This document shows positions 23,308-32,164 of a stretch of 64,000 nucleotides of DNA, piece after piece. This DNA comes from Amycolatopsis mediterranei (GTDB lineage: Bacteria > Actinomycetota > Actinomycetes > Mycobacteriales > Pseudonocardiaceae): contig NZ_CP100416.1 in NCBI RefSeq assembly GCF_026017845.1, positions 5,638,887-5,702,886 of the forward strand, in the 5' to 3' direction. Each line of letters opens with the position of its first letter. The first letter of the stretch is position 1. The notes under the pieces were generated by a model. That model saw nothing but the letters and a program-made list of their open reading frames with translations. It searched no databases and had not been told where the DNA came from. Position numbers and translations under genes: made by a program.

Positions 23308-24168
23308 ATGCAGCTGGTCACCGAGGACAACATCACCGAGCTCGCCGCGCAGCGCTGGGCGAGCGCGCACGACCCGCGGACGGCGGAGGTGCTGGCCGCG
23401 TTCGTGCGCCACCTGCACGCCTTCGCCCGCGAAGTGCGGCTGAGCGAGACCGAGTGGATGGCCGCGATGCGGTGGCTGACCGAGACCGGGCGGATCAGCG
23501 ACGAGAAGCGGGAGGAGTTCATCCTCGCCTCCGACGTGTTCGGCCTGAGCATGCTGGTGGTGCAGATGAACCACGCCTTCGACGCGAAGGCGACCCCGGC
23601 GACCGTGCTCGGCCCCTTCCACATCGAGGGTTCGCCGGAGAAGGAGTTCGGCGGCGACATGTCCGACGGCCTGCCCGGCACGCCGCTCTACGTCACCGGC
23701 ACGGTCCGCGGCCTGGACGGCTTCCCCGTCGTCGGCGCGGTCCTCGACGTCTGGCAGGCTGACGAGGAAGGCGCGTACGAGTCGCAGGTCGCCGACGTCG
23801 ACGAGGCCCGGCTGCGCGCGAAGTACACCAGCCGCGCCGACGGGACCTACTGCCTGCGCACCATCGCGCCGAAGGGGTATTCGATCCCGATGGACGGCCC
23901 GGTCGGCGCGCTCGTCCGGGACACCGACATCAGTCACTTCCGGCCCGCCCACGTGCACTTCCTGATCAACGCCGCCGGGTTCGAGCCGCTGATCACGCAC
24001 CTGTTCCAGGAGGGTGCGCAGTACCTGGACAGCGACGTCGTGTTCGGCACGAAGCAGGAGCTGGTGGTCGCGTTCGAGCCGCGCGAGCCCGGGCCGACGC
24101 CGGACGGCGGCGAATCGGCGCAGCCGTGGCTCGAAGCGCGGTACGACTTCGTCCTGCAGCCGGTGTGA
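23308..24168 (+). CDS. Intradiol ring-cleavage dioxygenase (hydroxyquinol/catechol 1,2-type)
   Basis: 286 residues from the ATG at 23308, with AGAGGAA upstream. The N-terminal helical Dioxygenase_N domain (about 15-100, with DVFGLSMLVVQMNHAF) marks the catechol/hydroxyquinol group. The catalytic domain has the core VTGTVRGLDGFPVVGAVLDVWQADEEG and the Fe(III) ligands likely as Tyr in EGAYES, Tyr in PKGYSIP and the two His of RPAHVHF. It opens the ring of a 1,2-diol such as hydroxyquinol, giving maleylacetate-type products. The preference cannot be fixed from sequence. It lies 11 bases after the lyase gene. Confidence 0.9.
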   Translation: MQLVTEDNITELAAQRWASAHDPRTAEVLAAFVRHLHAFAREVRLSETEWMAAMRWLTETGRISDEKREEFILASDVFGLSMLVVQMNHAFDAKATPATVLGPFHIEGSPEKEFGGDMSDGLPGTPLYVTGTVRGLDGFPVVGAVLDVWQADEEGAYESQVADVDEARLRAKYTSRADGTYCLRTIAPKGYSIPMDGPVGALVRDTDISHFRPAHVHFLINAAGFEPLITHLFQEGAQYLDSDVVFGTKQELVVAFEPREPGPTPDGGESAQPWLEARYDFVLQPV

Positions 24169-24174
24169 CCGACG

Positions 24175-25110
24175 GTGCGCGCGGCTGAGGTCCGGACGGC
24201 CGGGCAGCCCCCGGTGGTGGCCGAACGGCCGGAGCCGGCTCCCGGGCCCGGTCAGGTCGCGGTGCGGGTGACGGCGGCGCCGATCACCCCGCTCGACCTG
24301 CTATGCGCGTCCGGCACGTCCTACTTCGGCGTGCCCGCCACGCCCTATGTGCCAGGAGTACAGGGCGTCGGAGTGGCAGCGGGGGCGCCGGTCTGGTTCG
24401 CCACGGCGGCGGGCATGCGCCCGGGTGACGGCAGCATGGCCGAGTGCGCCGTGGCCGCGTCCGCCGACGTGGTCGCCCTGCCGGAGGGAGCCGATCACGC
24501 CCTCGTCGCGGCGCTCGGGCTGTCCGCGGTCGCGGCGTGGATGTGCTTGACGGGCAAGGGAGAACTCGCCGCGGGTGAGACGGTGCTGGTGCTCGGCGCG
24601 GGCGGCGTGGTCGGGCAGTCGGCCGTCCAGCTGGCGCGGGTGGCCGGAGCCGGCCGGGTGGTGGCGTGCGCGCGGTCGGACGCGGCGCTGGCGCGGGCCC
24701 GCCGGCTCGGAGCCGACGGCACGGTCCGGCTCGAGGACGGCGAAGACGCCGAAGCGCTGGCACAGCGGCTCGGCGCGGTGGCCGGGCCGGTCGACCTGGT
24801 GATCGACCCGCTGTGCGGGCTCCCGGCCGCGGCGGCGCTGCGCACCCTGCGCCCGGGCGGACGGCTGATCAACCTCGGCAGCGCGGCCGGCGAGGTGTGC
24901 CCGGTCCCCTCGGCCGTCCTGCGCAGCCGGTCGCTGCGCATCCACGGTTACACGAACAACGAACTCACCACCGACGAGCGCCGCGAAGCGCTGCTGACCG
25001 TGGTGGCGCAGACGATGGCGGGCGCGCTGACGGCCGGCTACGAGCGCGCCCCGCTGCAGGACGCGGCCCGGGCGTGGAGCAGCCCGGGCCGCGTCGTGCT
25101 GGTGCCCTGA
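24175..25110 (+). CDS. MDR-family zinc-free oxidoreductase (quinone reductase-like)
   Basis: 311 residues, GTG start six bases after the dioxygenase stop. It has the medium-chain GroES-like N-domain (GQVAVRVTAAPITPLDLL) and Rossmann domain with LVLGAGGVVGQSAVQLA (about 141-157). The structural zinc cysteine cluster is absent, as in quinone oxidoreductases. It is the last gene of the operon and may reduce the ring-cleavage product or a quinone form of the aromatic substrate; in classical pathways this step is done by an unrelated maleylacetate reductase, which is not seen here. Confidence 0.85.
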   Translation: MRAAEVRTAGQPPVVAERPEPAPGPGQVAVRVTAAPITPLDLLCASGTSYFGVPATPYVPGVQGVGVAAGAPVWFATAAGMRPGDGSMAECAVAASADVVALPEGADHALVAALGLSAVAAWMCLTGKGELAAGETVLVLGAGGVVGQSAVQLARVAGAGRVVACARSDAALARARRLGADGTVRLEDGEDAEALAQRLGAVAGPVDLVIDPLCGLPAAAALRTLRPGGRLINLGSAAGEVCPVPSAVLRSRSLRIHGYTNNELTTDERREALLTVVAQTMAGALTAGYERAPLQDAARAWSSPGRVVLVP

Positions 25111-25123
25111 AACGGGCGTCCGG

Positions 25124-25144
25124 CGGTGACCTCTGTGGTCACCG
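25124..25144. terminator. Hairpin terminator between convergent genes
   Basis: CGGTGACC-TCTGT-GGTCACCG, a perfect 8-bp stem. It stands 13 bases after the MDR gene and overlaps the last codons of the small peptide gene on the other strand, so it can serve both directions. Confidence 0.65.
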
Positions 25145-25294
25145 GCCCCCAGGACCGGGTTGCGGCACGTCGCCGATGTAGGGACCGCCGCCCATCCCGC
25201 CGACCGGTTGTGGGTCATTCGTCGCGGACGCCACGGGGGCGAGCACGACGAGCGCGGCCGCGGTGAGCAAAGCGGCAGCTACAGCACGTTTCAT
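25139..25294 (-). CDS. Small secreted peptide, 51 residues
   Basis: The start ATG at 25294 has AAGGAG seven bases upstream. The product has a textbook signal peptide (MKRAVAAALLTAAALVVLAP, cleavage after ASA at 24). The mature 27 residues are Gly/Pro-rich without Cys (GGMGGGPYIGDVPQPGPGG). Codon third positions are G/C-rich, as in real genes here. No family is recognised. It lies 144 bases after the membrane protein gene upstream in the same direction and has its own ribosome site. Confidence 0.65.
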   Translation of the reverse strand: MKRAVAAALLTAAALVVLAPVASATNDPQPVGGMGGGPYIGDVPQPGPGGR

Positions 25295-25438
25295 CGATGA
25301 GCTCCTTCGCGTTCCCCCGCATTCTGCGGGATCCGGCTTCCAAACCGCTTCCGTTTCCCGGAATCCACCGTCGCCGTGGCCGAGCCCGAGTGGATCGGCC
25401 GCGCACGGTGGCCGGGCGAGTGCGGCGAGCGATCACCG

Positions 25439-26203
25439 TCACCCAGGCGGGCTGAGGTGCTCGCAGAGAGCGGTGGGGAACTTCGGTTCGACAGCCAGGA
25501 TTTCGGCGCAGCCGCCGCCCTTGGCCCCGGCGAAGCTCTCCCAGAAGCTGCCCGCCCAGCGGTAGGCGACCCGCGTCGCGGCCTGGCCGCTGTGCCGCTG
25601 CAGATCGTGGACCAGCCAGTTCTGGTCGCACGCCCGCGTGGTACCGGGGAATTCGGCTTCCGCGCTGAACTCCAGCTGCCCGACATACGCCGGGTCGCAG
25701 TGGTCGGCGGGCGGGTGGCAGCCGACGTACCGGTCGCACCGTTTCCAGCCGCCGGACACCAGTCCCCAGCTTTCGGCGTCGTTGACGATCACCGGCCGCT
25801 CCCCGATCGGTGCGGCCGTCCGGAACGGGAAGTCGGCCGAGGCCTGCTTGCAGTCCGGATCGGGCCGGGGCCGGTACCGGACGCCGGCGTCGATGCGGTC
25901 GCCGGCCTCGGTGACCTGGGTGTGCGGTGCGTCGGCGCAGGTCGGCAGGTTGACGTGCAGCACGGCGCTGTGGTCGTCCGGGCCCGGCCGGACGTCGGTG
26001 ACATACGCGGTCCCTTCCGACGGTGGGCCCGACGGCAGGACCGTGGTGCTCGCCGGGGTGGTCACCGGGACGGTGCCGGGCGTGGTGTCCGGCGCGGCGG
26101 TGCTCTTGTACGGGATGTTCAGCGCCAGGAGCAGCCAGAAGACGAACCCGCCCGCGGCGAGCACCCCGACCGTCCACAGTGCGGGCCGCACGAATTTCGC
26201 CAT
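25439..26203 (-). CDS. Membrane-anchored extracytoplasmic protein, unknown function
   Basis: 254 residues with one N-terminal membrane segment (about 9-30), then a Thr/Pro-rich linker and a soluble domain. The domain contains seven or more Cys (CADAPH, DCKQ, RCDRYVGCHPPADHC, ACDQNW, GCAEI, LCEH), likely disulphide-bonded outside the cell. There is a WAGSFWESFAGAKGGGCAEI stretch near the C-terminus. No enzymatic motif is recognised. It is probably transcribed together with the AhpD-like gene or from its own start. Confidence 0.75.
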   Translation of the reverse strand: MAKFVRPALWTVGVLAAGGFVFWLLLALNIPYKSTAAPDTTPGTVPVTTPASTTVLPSGPPSEGTAYVTDVRPGPDDHSAVLHVNLPTCADAPHTQVTEAGDRIDAGVRYRPRPDPDCKQASADFPFRTAAPIGERPVIVNDAESWGLVSGGWKRCDRYVGCHPPADHCDPAYVGQLEFSAEAEFPGTTRACDQNWLVHDLQRHSGQAATRVAYRWAGSFWESFAGAKGGGCAEILAVEPKFPTALCEHLSPPG

Positions 26204-26256
26204 CGAAGTTTCCCCCCTTCAACGGCGGGAGCCTATCCGAAGCCGCAAATCCGGGA

Positions 26257-26790
26257 TCAGCGGCCGTAGCCTTCGGCGGCCAGGACCTTCCCGATCTGAG
26301 CGTAGACCGCCGGGTCGTCCGGGGCCACCGTGGCGAGGCCGTCGACGTAGCGGTTGAACATGCAGAACGCGGCGGCGATCAGGACCGTGTCGTGCAGCTC
26401 GACGTCGGTGACGCCTTCCGCGCGGGCCGCCGCGACGAGCTCGGGGGTGACGGCGCGGCCGGTCTCGCGCGTGGCGAGGGCGATCCGCAGCAGCGCCTTC
26501 ATCTTCTCCCCCACCGGTGCGTCGTCGATCCCGACGCAGGCCGCGTCGACCACCGCGCGGCCGCCGTCGAGGGTCTCGGCCGCGGCGGCCGCGTGGCTGC
26601 CGTGGCAGAAGCGGCACTCGTTGCCGTTCGAGACGACCGCCGCGATCAGTTCGCGCTCGCCGACGGTCAGGCTGCTCGGGCCGCGCAGCAAGGTCTGCGC
26701 GAGGTGGTTGAGCGGGACGGCGGTCTCCGGCCGGAAGGCCATCAGCGACCGGATGCCGGGCAGCTGCGGGTCGAGCGGGATGTGCGGCAT
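26257..26790 (-). CDS. AhpD-like (carboxymuconolactone decarboxylase family) protein
   Basis: 177 residues from the ATG at 26790, preceded by AGGAGG. It has the AhpD core ERELIAAVVSNGNECRFCHGSHA with redox CxxC (about Cys60 and Cys63) and the downstream His, and C-terminal helices DTVLIAAAFCMFNRYVDGL. Members are alkylhydroperoxidases or gamma-carboxymuconolactone decarboxylases; the ECxxCxxxH pattern favours peroxidase-type redox function. It is separated from the chitinase upstream by a terminator, so it has its own promoter. Confidence 0.9.
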   Translation of the reverse strand: MPHIPLDPQLPGIRSLMAFRPETAVPLNHLAQTLLRGPSSLTVGERELIAAVVSNGNECRFCHGSHAAAAAETLDGGRAVVDAACVGIDDAPVGEKMKALLRIALATRETGRAVTPELVAAARAEGVTDVELHDTVLIAAAFCMFNRYVDGLATVAPDDPAVYAQIGKVLAAEGYGR

Positions 26791-26835
26791 CGGTTCCTCC
26801 TGGCTGGCGAAAGATCGTCCCCCGCAGTCTCGCGC

Positions 26836-26885
26836 CCGGCGGCGGCCCGGCCAACCTCCGTGTTGCCCAACCGGGCCGCCGCCGG
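26836..26885 (-). terminator. Terminator behind the chitinase gene
   Basis: Perfect 15-bp inverted repeat CCGGCGGCGGCCCGG (26836-26850) and its complement (26871-26885), 20-base loop, starting 6 bases after the chitinase stop codon. Confidence 0.75.
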
Positions 26886-26890
26886 AAGCC

Positions 26891-28633
26891 TCAGCCGAGG
26901 GAGAAATCGTCCGCGTAGACGGCACTTTGGCCGTACCAGCCGTGGACGTACACCGTCACCGCACCGGAAGCGCCGGTCGTGAACGGCACCGACAGCCGCG
27001 TCCAGCCACTGCTCGAGGTCCACGCGCTCGCGGTGGCCCCGCCGCGGACGCCGACGTAGGCGTAGCTGCCCTGGACCCACGCCGTGAGCGTGTAGGAGTG
27101 GTTCGGGGCGAGCGTGACGTTCTGCGCCGCCTCGCCGGTGGCCGACGCCGAGGGCGTCACCTGCAGCGCGTGGGTGCCCGAGTGGGCCGGTGCGGCGACG
27201 ATCGCGTCGCCGGGGGCGGTCCACGGGCTCAGCGCACCGGTTTCGAAGCCGCCGTTGACCACTCCGCCCGCGGGCGGAGTGCCCTTGACGGTGAGGGTGA
27301 AGGTGGTGCTGTGGCGGCCGGAGGCGGCGGTGCCGGTCACGGTGAGCGGGTAGCTGCCGGGAACGGCGGCCGAGGTGGTGCCGGCCGAAAGCGTCGCGCT
27401 GCCGCCGGCGGTCACCGAAGCGGGGCTGACCGATGCGGTGATGCCGGCGGGCGCGCCGGTGACCGACAGCGTGACCTGCTGGGCGGAGCCGGACGTCACG
27501 GCGGTGGTCACCGTCGCCGTCACCGAGCCGCCGGGGTCCACCGCGGCCGAGGCGGGGGCGGTGGTGAGGGAGAAGTCGTTGCCGGGCAAGGAAGTGCCGC
27601 CGGTGAAGGGCTCGAAGGCGTGACTGAAGAACCAGGTGTCCTGGGCGATGCCGGAGCAGTTGTCCGCCGCGGCGCCGCCGGGGCAGCTGCCGTTGTCGCG
27701 TTGCAGCGCCCAGAAGGAGAGGGTGCTGATGCCCTTGGCGACGGCCCAGTCGTAGACGGTGGCGGCGTCGGCGGTGGTGAAGGTCTCGGCCGGGCCGAAG
27801 TCGTCGACGCCGATCATCTCGGTGATGCCGACCATCGCCCACAGCTGCGCCGGCGTCTTGCCCGGGTAGAGCGCGCCCAGCTGCGAGACCAGGCCGTTCG
27901 CGGCGGTCTGGGTGTCGGTGGCCATCTCGTGGGCGGCGTTGTCGTAGTAGTCGAAGGTCATCATGTTGACGACGTCGACGCGGGTGCCGTTGGTGACGGC
28001 GTTGCGCAGCACGTTCAGGCCGCTGTCGGCGAGGCCGCGGGTGGTCGTGGGCAGGGTGTAGGAGATCTGCAGCGGGCGGCCGGAGGCCGCGGCCCAGTCC
28101 TGGACCTTCTTGATGGCCTTGTTGCGGCGGTCGATCCCGGCGGTGTTGGTCAGCGAGTTGTCCTCGATGTCCATGTCCAGCCGGGGGACGTCGTAGGTGG
28201 TGATCACCGACTCGTAGGCGGCGGCGATCGAGTCGGCTCCTCCGCAGCTGTCGGCGATCTCGGTGCCGGTGTTGTCGGCGGTGTAGCCGCCGAAGGACGG
28301 GATCACGTCGCCGCCGCGGGAGCGGATGGTGGCGATGTCGGCGCCGAAGGTGCCGGTGGAGATCGGCATCCCGGTGTCGCCGTTCCAGTACACCGTGCAG
28401 GAGCCCTTGGTGGCGGCCTGCAGGAACGCCATCGTGAGGTGCTTGGCGCCGGACTGCTGCGCCAGCGCGGCGGGGCTCTCGCCGGTCCAGGCTTCGAAGT
28501 ACGGCGCGAAGACGTGCGCGGGCAGCGGCGTGGCGGCGTGGGCGGTGCCGGCCGCGGCGACCAGCGAACCGGCCGAGAACGCCGCCAGGGCCAGGGAAAC
28601 GGACAATCGGGCGAAAGATCTGTGTCGACGCAT
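26891..28633 (-). CDS. Secreted GH18 chitinase with Ig-like and carbohydrate-binding domains
   Basis: 580 residues. Signal peptide to about residue 33. GH18 barrel (about 38-345) with the SxGG-like strand IPSFGGYT at 111-118 and the catalytic DxDxE as LDMDIED (Glu157). After it a Ser/Thr/Val-rich Ig-like domain (about 352-450) and a CBM4/9-like domain (NGGFETGALSPWTAPG from about 461 to the end, VYVHGWYGQSAVYADDFSLG). The enzyme cleaves chitin outside the cell. DasR-type sites upstream indicate control by N-acetylglucosamine. It is monocistronic, with a terminator behind. Confidence 0.92.
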   Translation of the reverse strand: MRRHRSFARLSVSLALAAFSAGSLVAAAGTAHAATPLPAHVFAPYFEAWTGESPAALAQQSGAKHLTMAFLQAATKGSCTVYWNGDTGMPISTGTFGADIATIRSRGGDVIPSFGGYTADNTGTEIADSCGGADSIAAAYESVITTYDVPRLDMDIEDNSLTNTAGIDRRNKAIKKVQDWAAASGRPLQISYTLPTTTRGLADSGLNVLRNAVTNGTRVDVVNMMTFDYYDNAAHEMATDTQTAANGLVSQLGALYPGKTPAQLWAMVGITEMIGVDDFGPAETFTTADAATVYDWAVAKGISTLSFWALQRDNGSCPGGAAADNCSGIAQDTWFFSHAFEPFTGGTSLPGNDFSLTTAPASAAVDPGGSVTATVTTAVTSGSAQQVTLSVTGAPAGITASVSPASVTAGGSATLSAGTTSAAVPGSYPLTVTGTAASGRHSTTFTLTVKGTPPAGGVVNGGFETGALSPWTAPGDAIVAAPAHSGTHALQVTPSASATGEAAQNVTLAPNHSYTLTAWVQGSYAYVGVRGGATASAWTSSSGWTRLSVPFTTGASGAVTVYVHGWYGQSAVYADDFSLG

Positions 28634-28694
28634 CTGCGCTCCACAGCCGGCGGGGAGCCGTGCGGCGGCGGAGCACGGCGGGAACGCGTTCAGG

Positions 28695-28735
28695 ATTGGA
28701 TCAGACCAATCAGCACGTCAAGGGTCTAGACCACT
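28695..28735. promoter_or_regulatory. Two DasR-type operators (dre) upstream of the chitinase
   Basis: 28720-28735 reads AAGGGTCTAGACCACT, 14 of 16 bases of the published dre consensus AGTGGTCTAGACCACT. 25 bp away, 28695-28710 reads ATTGGATCAGACCAAT, 11 of 16. They lie 62-102 bp upstream of the chitinase ATG. DasR is the GntR repressor of chitin and GlcNAc use in actinomycetes. Confidence 0.75.
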
Positions 28736-28857
28736 AAACCGGCCGGATGGCGGCAATGATTGCTCGGGGGCCACCCCTCGACGCGAACACAAGGGGTGAG
28801 CAACGATCATGACAAAAACGTTCCAACCGCGCGGGGTGCCCGGTAGCGTCCTGGTCC

Positions 28858-31479
28858 ATGCGGGTGGCGTGGGGGAAGAATGGACGACGCACAGTGACGA
28901 AGCCGTGGCGGGCGGCCCCGAAGGCCGCCCTCTCGAGCCCGCTGACGCTGGTCGTGGCGGCGGTGACCGCCCTGCTGGCGTGTTTCCTCGGCACGGCCGC
29001 GGTCCTGCAGGCGTCCGCGGCCGGCGGTGCGACGGTGCGGTACCAGACGGGCATCACCTGCCCGGACAGCTACGGCCCGATGTTCGGCAAGGGCAACATG
29101 CCGGTGCGGGACATCCCCGCGGTGACCGGCGCGATCCGGCGGCACGCCGGCGCGCACGGGTTCGGCGCGCCCGTCGTCGGCCAGTTCACGAACGTGCTCC
29201 CGCGTACCGAGTTCAACGGCGACCCGCACTACAAGATCCGCCTCGGCTACCGCGACCAGGTGGGCCTGGACAACCTGACGCTGCAGCAGGGCACGCGTGC
29301 GCCGGGACTGTGGCTGGGCAACGTGGTGGCCGGCGCCGAGCACATCGGCGTCGGCACCAAACCGAGCCTCCAGGGCGTTCCGCTGCCGCCGGTCACCGGC
29401 ATCTACGGCGACCTGCTCGACCCGCCGCCGCGGTGGTGGTGCTCCCAGCAGTCCGGCGCCGTCATCGACCGGCTGGTGGACGACCCGATCGACTCCATCG
29501 TCTTCGCCACCGACCGCAAGACCTTCGACGACACGATCAAGGCGATCGGCCTGCCGACGATGCAGTACTTCCACGTCTCCTTCTACGAGCCGGCGCCGAC
29601 GACGCTGAGCGCGGCGGAGGACCTCCTGCAGCGCTCGCAGGACCTGGTCGCCGACGTCCGCGCCGACCTGACCGCCCAGGGGCTCGGTTCGCTGATCGCC
29701 GCCGAGGTCCCGACGTTCCAGCGTTCGGTGCAGATCTCCCGCCAGGCGCAGGACAACGTGTTCGTCTCGATCCTGCCGCTCGCGCTGATCAGCGTCCTGG
29801 TCGGCTGCGCGGGCCTCGGCACCGTCGCCCTGCAGTGGTACCAGCGGCGGCACGCGCAGCTGCGGCTGCTCTCCGCGCGCGGCAGCGGCCCGGCGGCACT
29901 CGGCGGGCTCGCCGTCGCCGAGCTGGGCCTGCCGATCCTGCTCGGCGGCGCGGCCGGCGCGATCGCGGCGCGGCTGCTGCTCGGCGTGTACGGCCCGCCC
30001 GGCGCCCCGGATCCGACGGCCGAACTCGGGGCCGCCGGCGTCGCGGCCGTGACGCTGGCCGTGTCACTGGCGCTGTTGGCGCTGGTCGTCGCGGTGCGGG
30101 TGCACCGGGAGTTCGAGCTCGGCCGGATCCGCCGCGGCCGTGGCCGGCGAATCCGGCTGCTGGCGTACTTCCCGTGGGAGCTGGCGGCCGCGGGCATGGC
30201 GTGGCTGGGCTGGACCCGCCTGGCGCACTACGGCACGACGTCCCGGCTGGGCAACCCCCTGCCGCAGGTGGACCCGCTGGCCCTGACCTACCCGGTGTTC
30301 GTGGTGCTGACCGTGGGCCTGCTGACCGCGCGGCTGGCGTGGCTGGCGCTGCACGCCTCGCACCGCGCCCGGTTCTGGTCGCGCCCGGCGCTGCAGCTGG
30401 CGATCCGGCGGCTGGCCGGCGCCCGCGCCCCGGTGACCGGGGTGCTCGTCATCGGCACCCTCGCCATCGGGACGCTCGCCACCGGGATCGGCATCGCCGA
30501 CGGCCAGGAGGAAGCCCTCGACACCAAATCGGCGATCTTCGTCGGCAGCAACGCGCGGCTGGACACCGACAGCCCGATCGGCATGGGCCAGGTCCCGATG
30601 CCCGCGTCGCTGGCGGGGACCAGCACGGTGGTCGGCGAGCTGACCGGGACCGGCAGCGTGGTGCTGGTGATCGACCCGGCGACGTTCGCCCGCGGCGCCG
30701 CGGTGGACCGCGTGCCCGGCGACGACCTGGCCGGGCTGCTCGAGAAGATCTCGCACCCGGACCCGCGCGGCACGCCGGTGATCCGGGTCGGGCACACGGC
30801 CAAGCAGGACGCCCGGCTGCCCGACGACCTGCCCGCCGCGGTCGTCGCCGGCGACCTGCCGGTGTTCCCGATGATCGGCACCTCCCCCGGTTACGTCGTC
30901 TCGCGCACGGTGCTCAGCCACGCGCAGCTGGACGGCATTCCGAAGTGGAGCGTGCTGACCACGGCCCCGATGGCCGAGGCGACCACCGCGCTGCGCGCTG
31001 CCGGGGTGTTCATCCCGAACCGGATCAGCCGCGAGTCCGCTTTGGACGGTCTGCCGTTCTTCGTGGTGTCGTGGACGTTCTCGTTCGTCGCGCTGCTGGG
31101 CGCGGTGCTCGGGGTGGTGGCGATCCTGGCGCTGCTGGTGGCGGTCGAAGTCCGGCGGCGGCAGAACGCGCTGGCCGGGGCGCTGGTGCTGCGGATGGGC
31201 ATGCGGCCGCGGACGCTGCTGGCCAGTCACCTGATGGAGCTGGGGACGCTGAGCGGGCTGGCGATCGTCGTCGGCGTCGTCTGCGGGGTGTCGGTGGCGG
31301 GCCTGTCGGTGCCCCGGTTCGACCCGGCGACGTTCCTGGCGCCGCGTTCGGAGCTGCCGGATCCGTTGCCGTTCGTGCTGACCGTCGTCGTGATCGGCGT
31401 GGCGGTGGTCGCGCTGGCCGGCTGGATCGCGGTGCGCTCGGTGCGCACCGCCCGGACCGCGGAGCTGATCCGTGCCTGA
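28858..31479 (+). CDS. FtsX-like ABC transporter permease
   Basis: 873 residues. One N-terminal membrane segment (about 27-50), a large outside domain (about 50-300), then three or four segments around 300-500 (e.g. VSILPLALISVLVGCAGLGTVAL, VTLAVSLALLALVVAV), a second outside region and three C-terminal segments (FVSWTFSFVALLGAVLGVVAILALLV, LSGLAIVVGVVCGVSV, FVLTVVVIGVAVVALAGWIAV). This double FtsX/MacB arrangement fits exporters or lipoprotein-type translocators. The ATG at 28858 is used; GTG at 28894 is an alternative. It overlaps the first ATPase gene by 8 bases. The exported substrate is unknown. Confidence 0.85.
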   Translation: MRVAWGKNGRRTVTKPWRAAPKAALSSPLTLVVAAVTALLACFLGTAAVLQASAAGGATVRYQTGITCPDSYGPMFGKGNMPVRDIPAVTGAIRRHAGAHGFGAPVVGQFTNVLPRTEFNGDPHYKIRLGYRDQVGLDNLTLQQGTRAPGLWLGNVVAGAEHIGVGTKPSLQGVPLPPVTGIYGDLLDPPPRWWCSQQSGAVIDRLVDDPIDSIVFATDRKTFDDTIKAIGLPTMQYFHVSFYEPAPTTLSAAEDLLQRSQDLVADVRADLTAQGLGSLIAAEVPTFQRSVQISRQAQDNVFVSILPLALISVLVGCAGLGTVALQWYQRRHAQLRLLSARGSGPAALGGLAVAELGLPILLGGAAGAIAARLLLGVYGPPGAPDPTAELGAAGVAAVTLAVSLALLALVVAVRVHREFELGRIRRGRGRRIRLLAYFPWELAAAGMAWLGWTRLAHYGTTSRLGNPLPQVDPLALTYPVFVVLTVGLLTARLAWLALHASHRARFWSRPALQLAIRRLAGARAPVTGVLVIGTLAIGTLATGIGIADGQEEALDTKSAIFVGSNARLDTDSPIGMGQVPMPASLAGTSTVVGELTGTGSVVLVIDPATFARGAAVDRVPGDDLAGLLEKISHPDPRGTPVIRVGHTAKQDARLPDDLPAAVVAGDLPVFPMIGTSPGYVVSRTVLSHAQLDGIPKWSVLTTAPMAEATTALRAAGVFIPNRISRESALDGLPFFVVSWTFSFVALLGAVLGVVAILALLVAVEVRRRQNALAGALVLRMGMRPRTLLASHLMELGTLSGLAIVVGVVCGVSVAGLSVPRFDPATFLAPRSELPDPLPFVLTVVVIGVAVVALAGWIAVRSVRTARTAELIRA

Positions 31480-32164
31480 GAAACCGATCTTTTCCCTGCG
31501 CGGCATCGGCGTCGACTACCCGACGCCCACCGGGGTCGTCACCGGCGTCGACGACGTCAGCCTCGACGTACCCGCGCGCGGGATGACCGTGCTCGCCGGC
31601 CCGTCGGGGTCGGGGAAGTCGACGCTGCTGCGGGTGCTGGGGCTGTTCGAGCCGCCCGCGCGCGGCACGCTGACGTTCCAGGGTGCCGACGTCCGCAAGC
31701 TCAAGCACCGCGAGCGGCGGGCGTTGCGGCGCCACCACCTGGGGCTGGTGTTCCAGAACCCGGGCGACAACCTGCTGGGCTACCTGACCGTGGCCGAGAA
31801 CCTGCACGCCGCGGCCGAGGCCGCCGGGACCGAGTGCCACCCGGACGACATCCTCGGGCAGCTGGGCCTGGCCGGCACCGGCGGCTGGAAGATCCCGGCG
31901 CTGTCGGGCGGGCAGCAGCAGCGGCTGGCGTTCGGGTGCGTGCTCGCCGCGCGCTCGACGGTGATCCTGGCCGACGAGCCGACGTCGCAGCTGGACGAGG
32001 CGTCGGCCGACCTGGTGCTGGACACGCTGCGGTACCTGGTGGACCAGGATTTCGCGGTCCTGGTCGCCTCCCACGACGAACGCCTGATCGACCTCGGCGC
32101 GCGGGTGGCCCGGCTGCACAAGGGCGCGCTCGAGGGCGTCGAAGAACGGGAGCTGCCGGCATGA
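31472..32164 (+). CDS. ABC transporter ATP-binding protein (first)
   Basis: 230 residues, GTG start. Walker A GPSGSGKST near 44-52, signature LSGGQQQRLAFG, Walker B VILADEPTSQLD and the H-loop VASHDERL are complete. The closest group is the LolD/MacB-like ATPases that pair with FtsX permeases. It overlaps the permease by 8 bases and the second ATPase by 4, so all three form one operon and probably a heterodimeric exporter motor. Confidence 0.93.
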   Translation: MPEKPIFSLRGIGVDYPTPTGVVTGVDDVSLDVPARGMTVLAGPSGSGKSTLLRVLGLFEPPARGTLTFQGADVRKLKHRERRALRRHHLGLVFQNPGDNLLGYLTVAENLHAAAEAAGTECHPDDILGQLGLAGTGGWKIPALSGGQQQRLAFGCVLAARSTVILADEPTSQLDEASADLVLDTLRYLVDQDFAVLVASHDERLIDLGARVARLHKGALEGVEERELPA

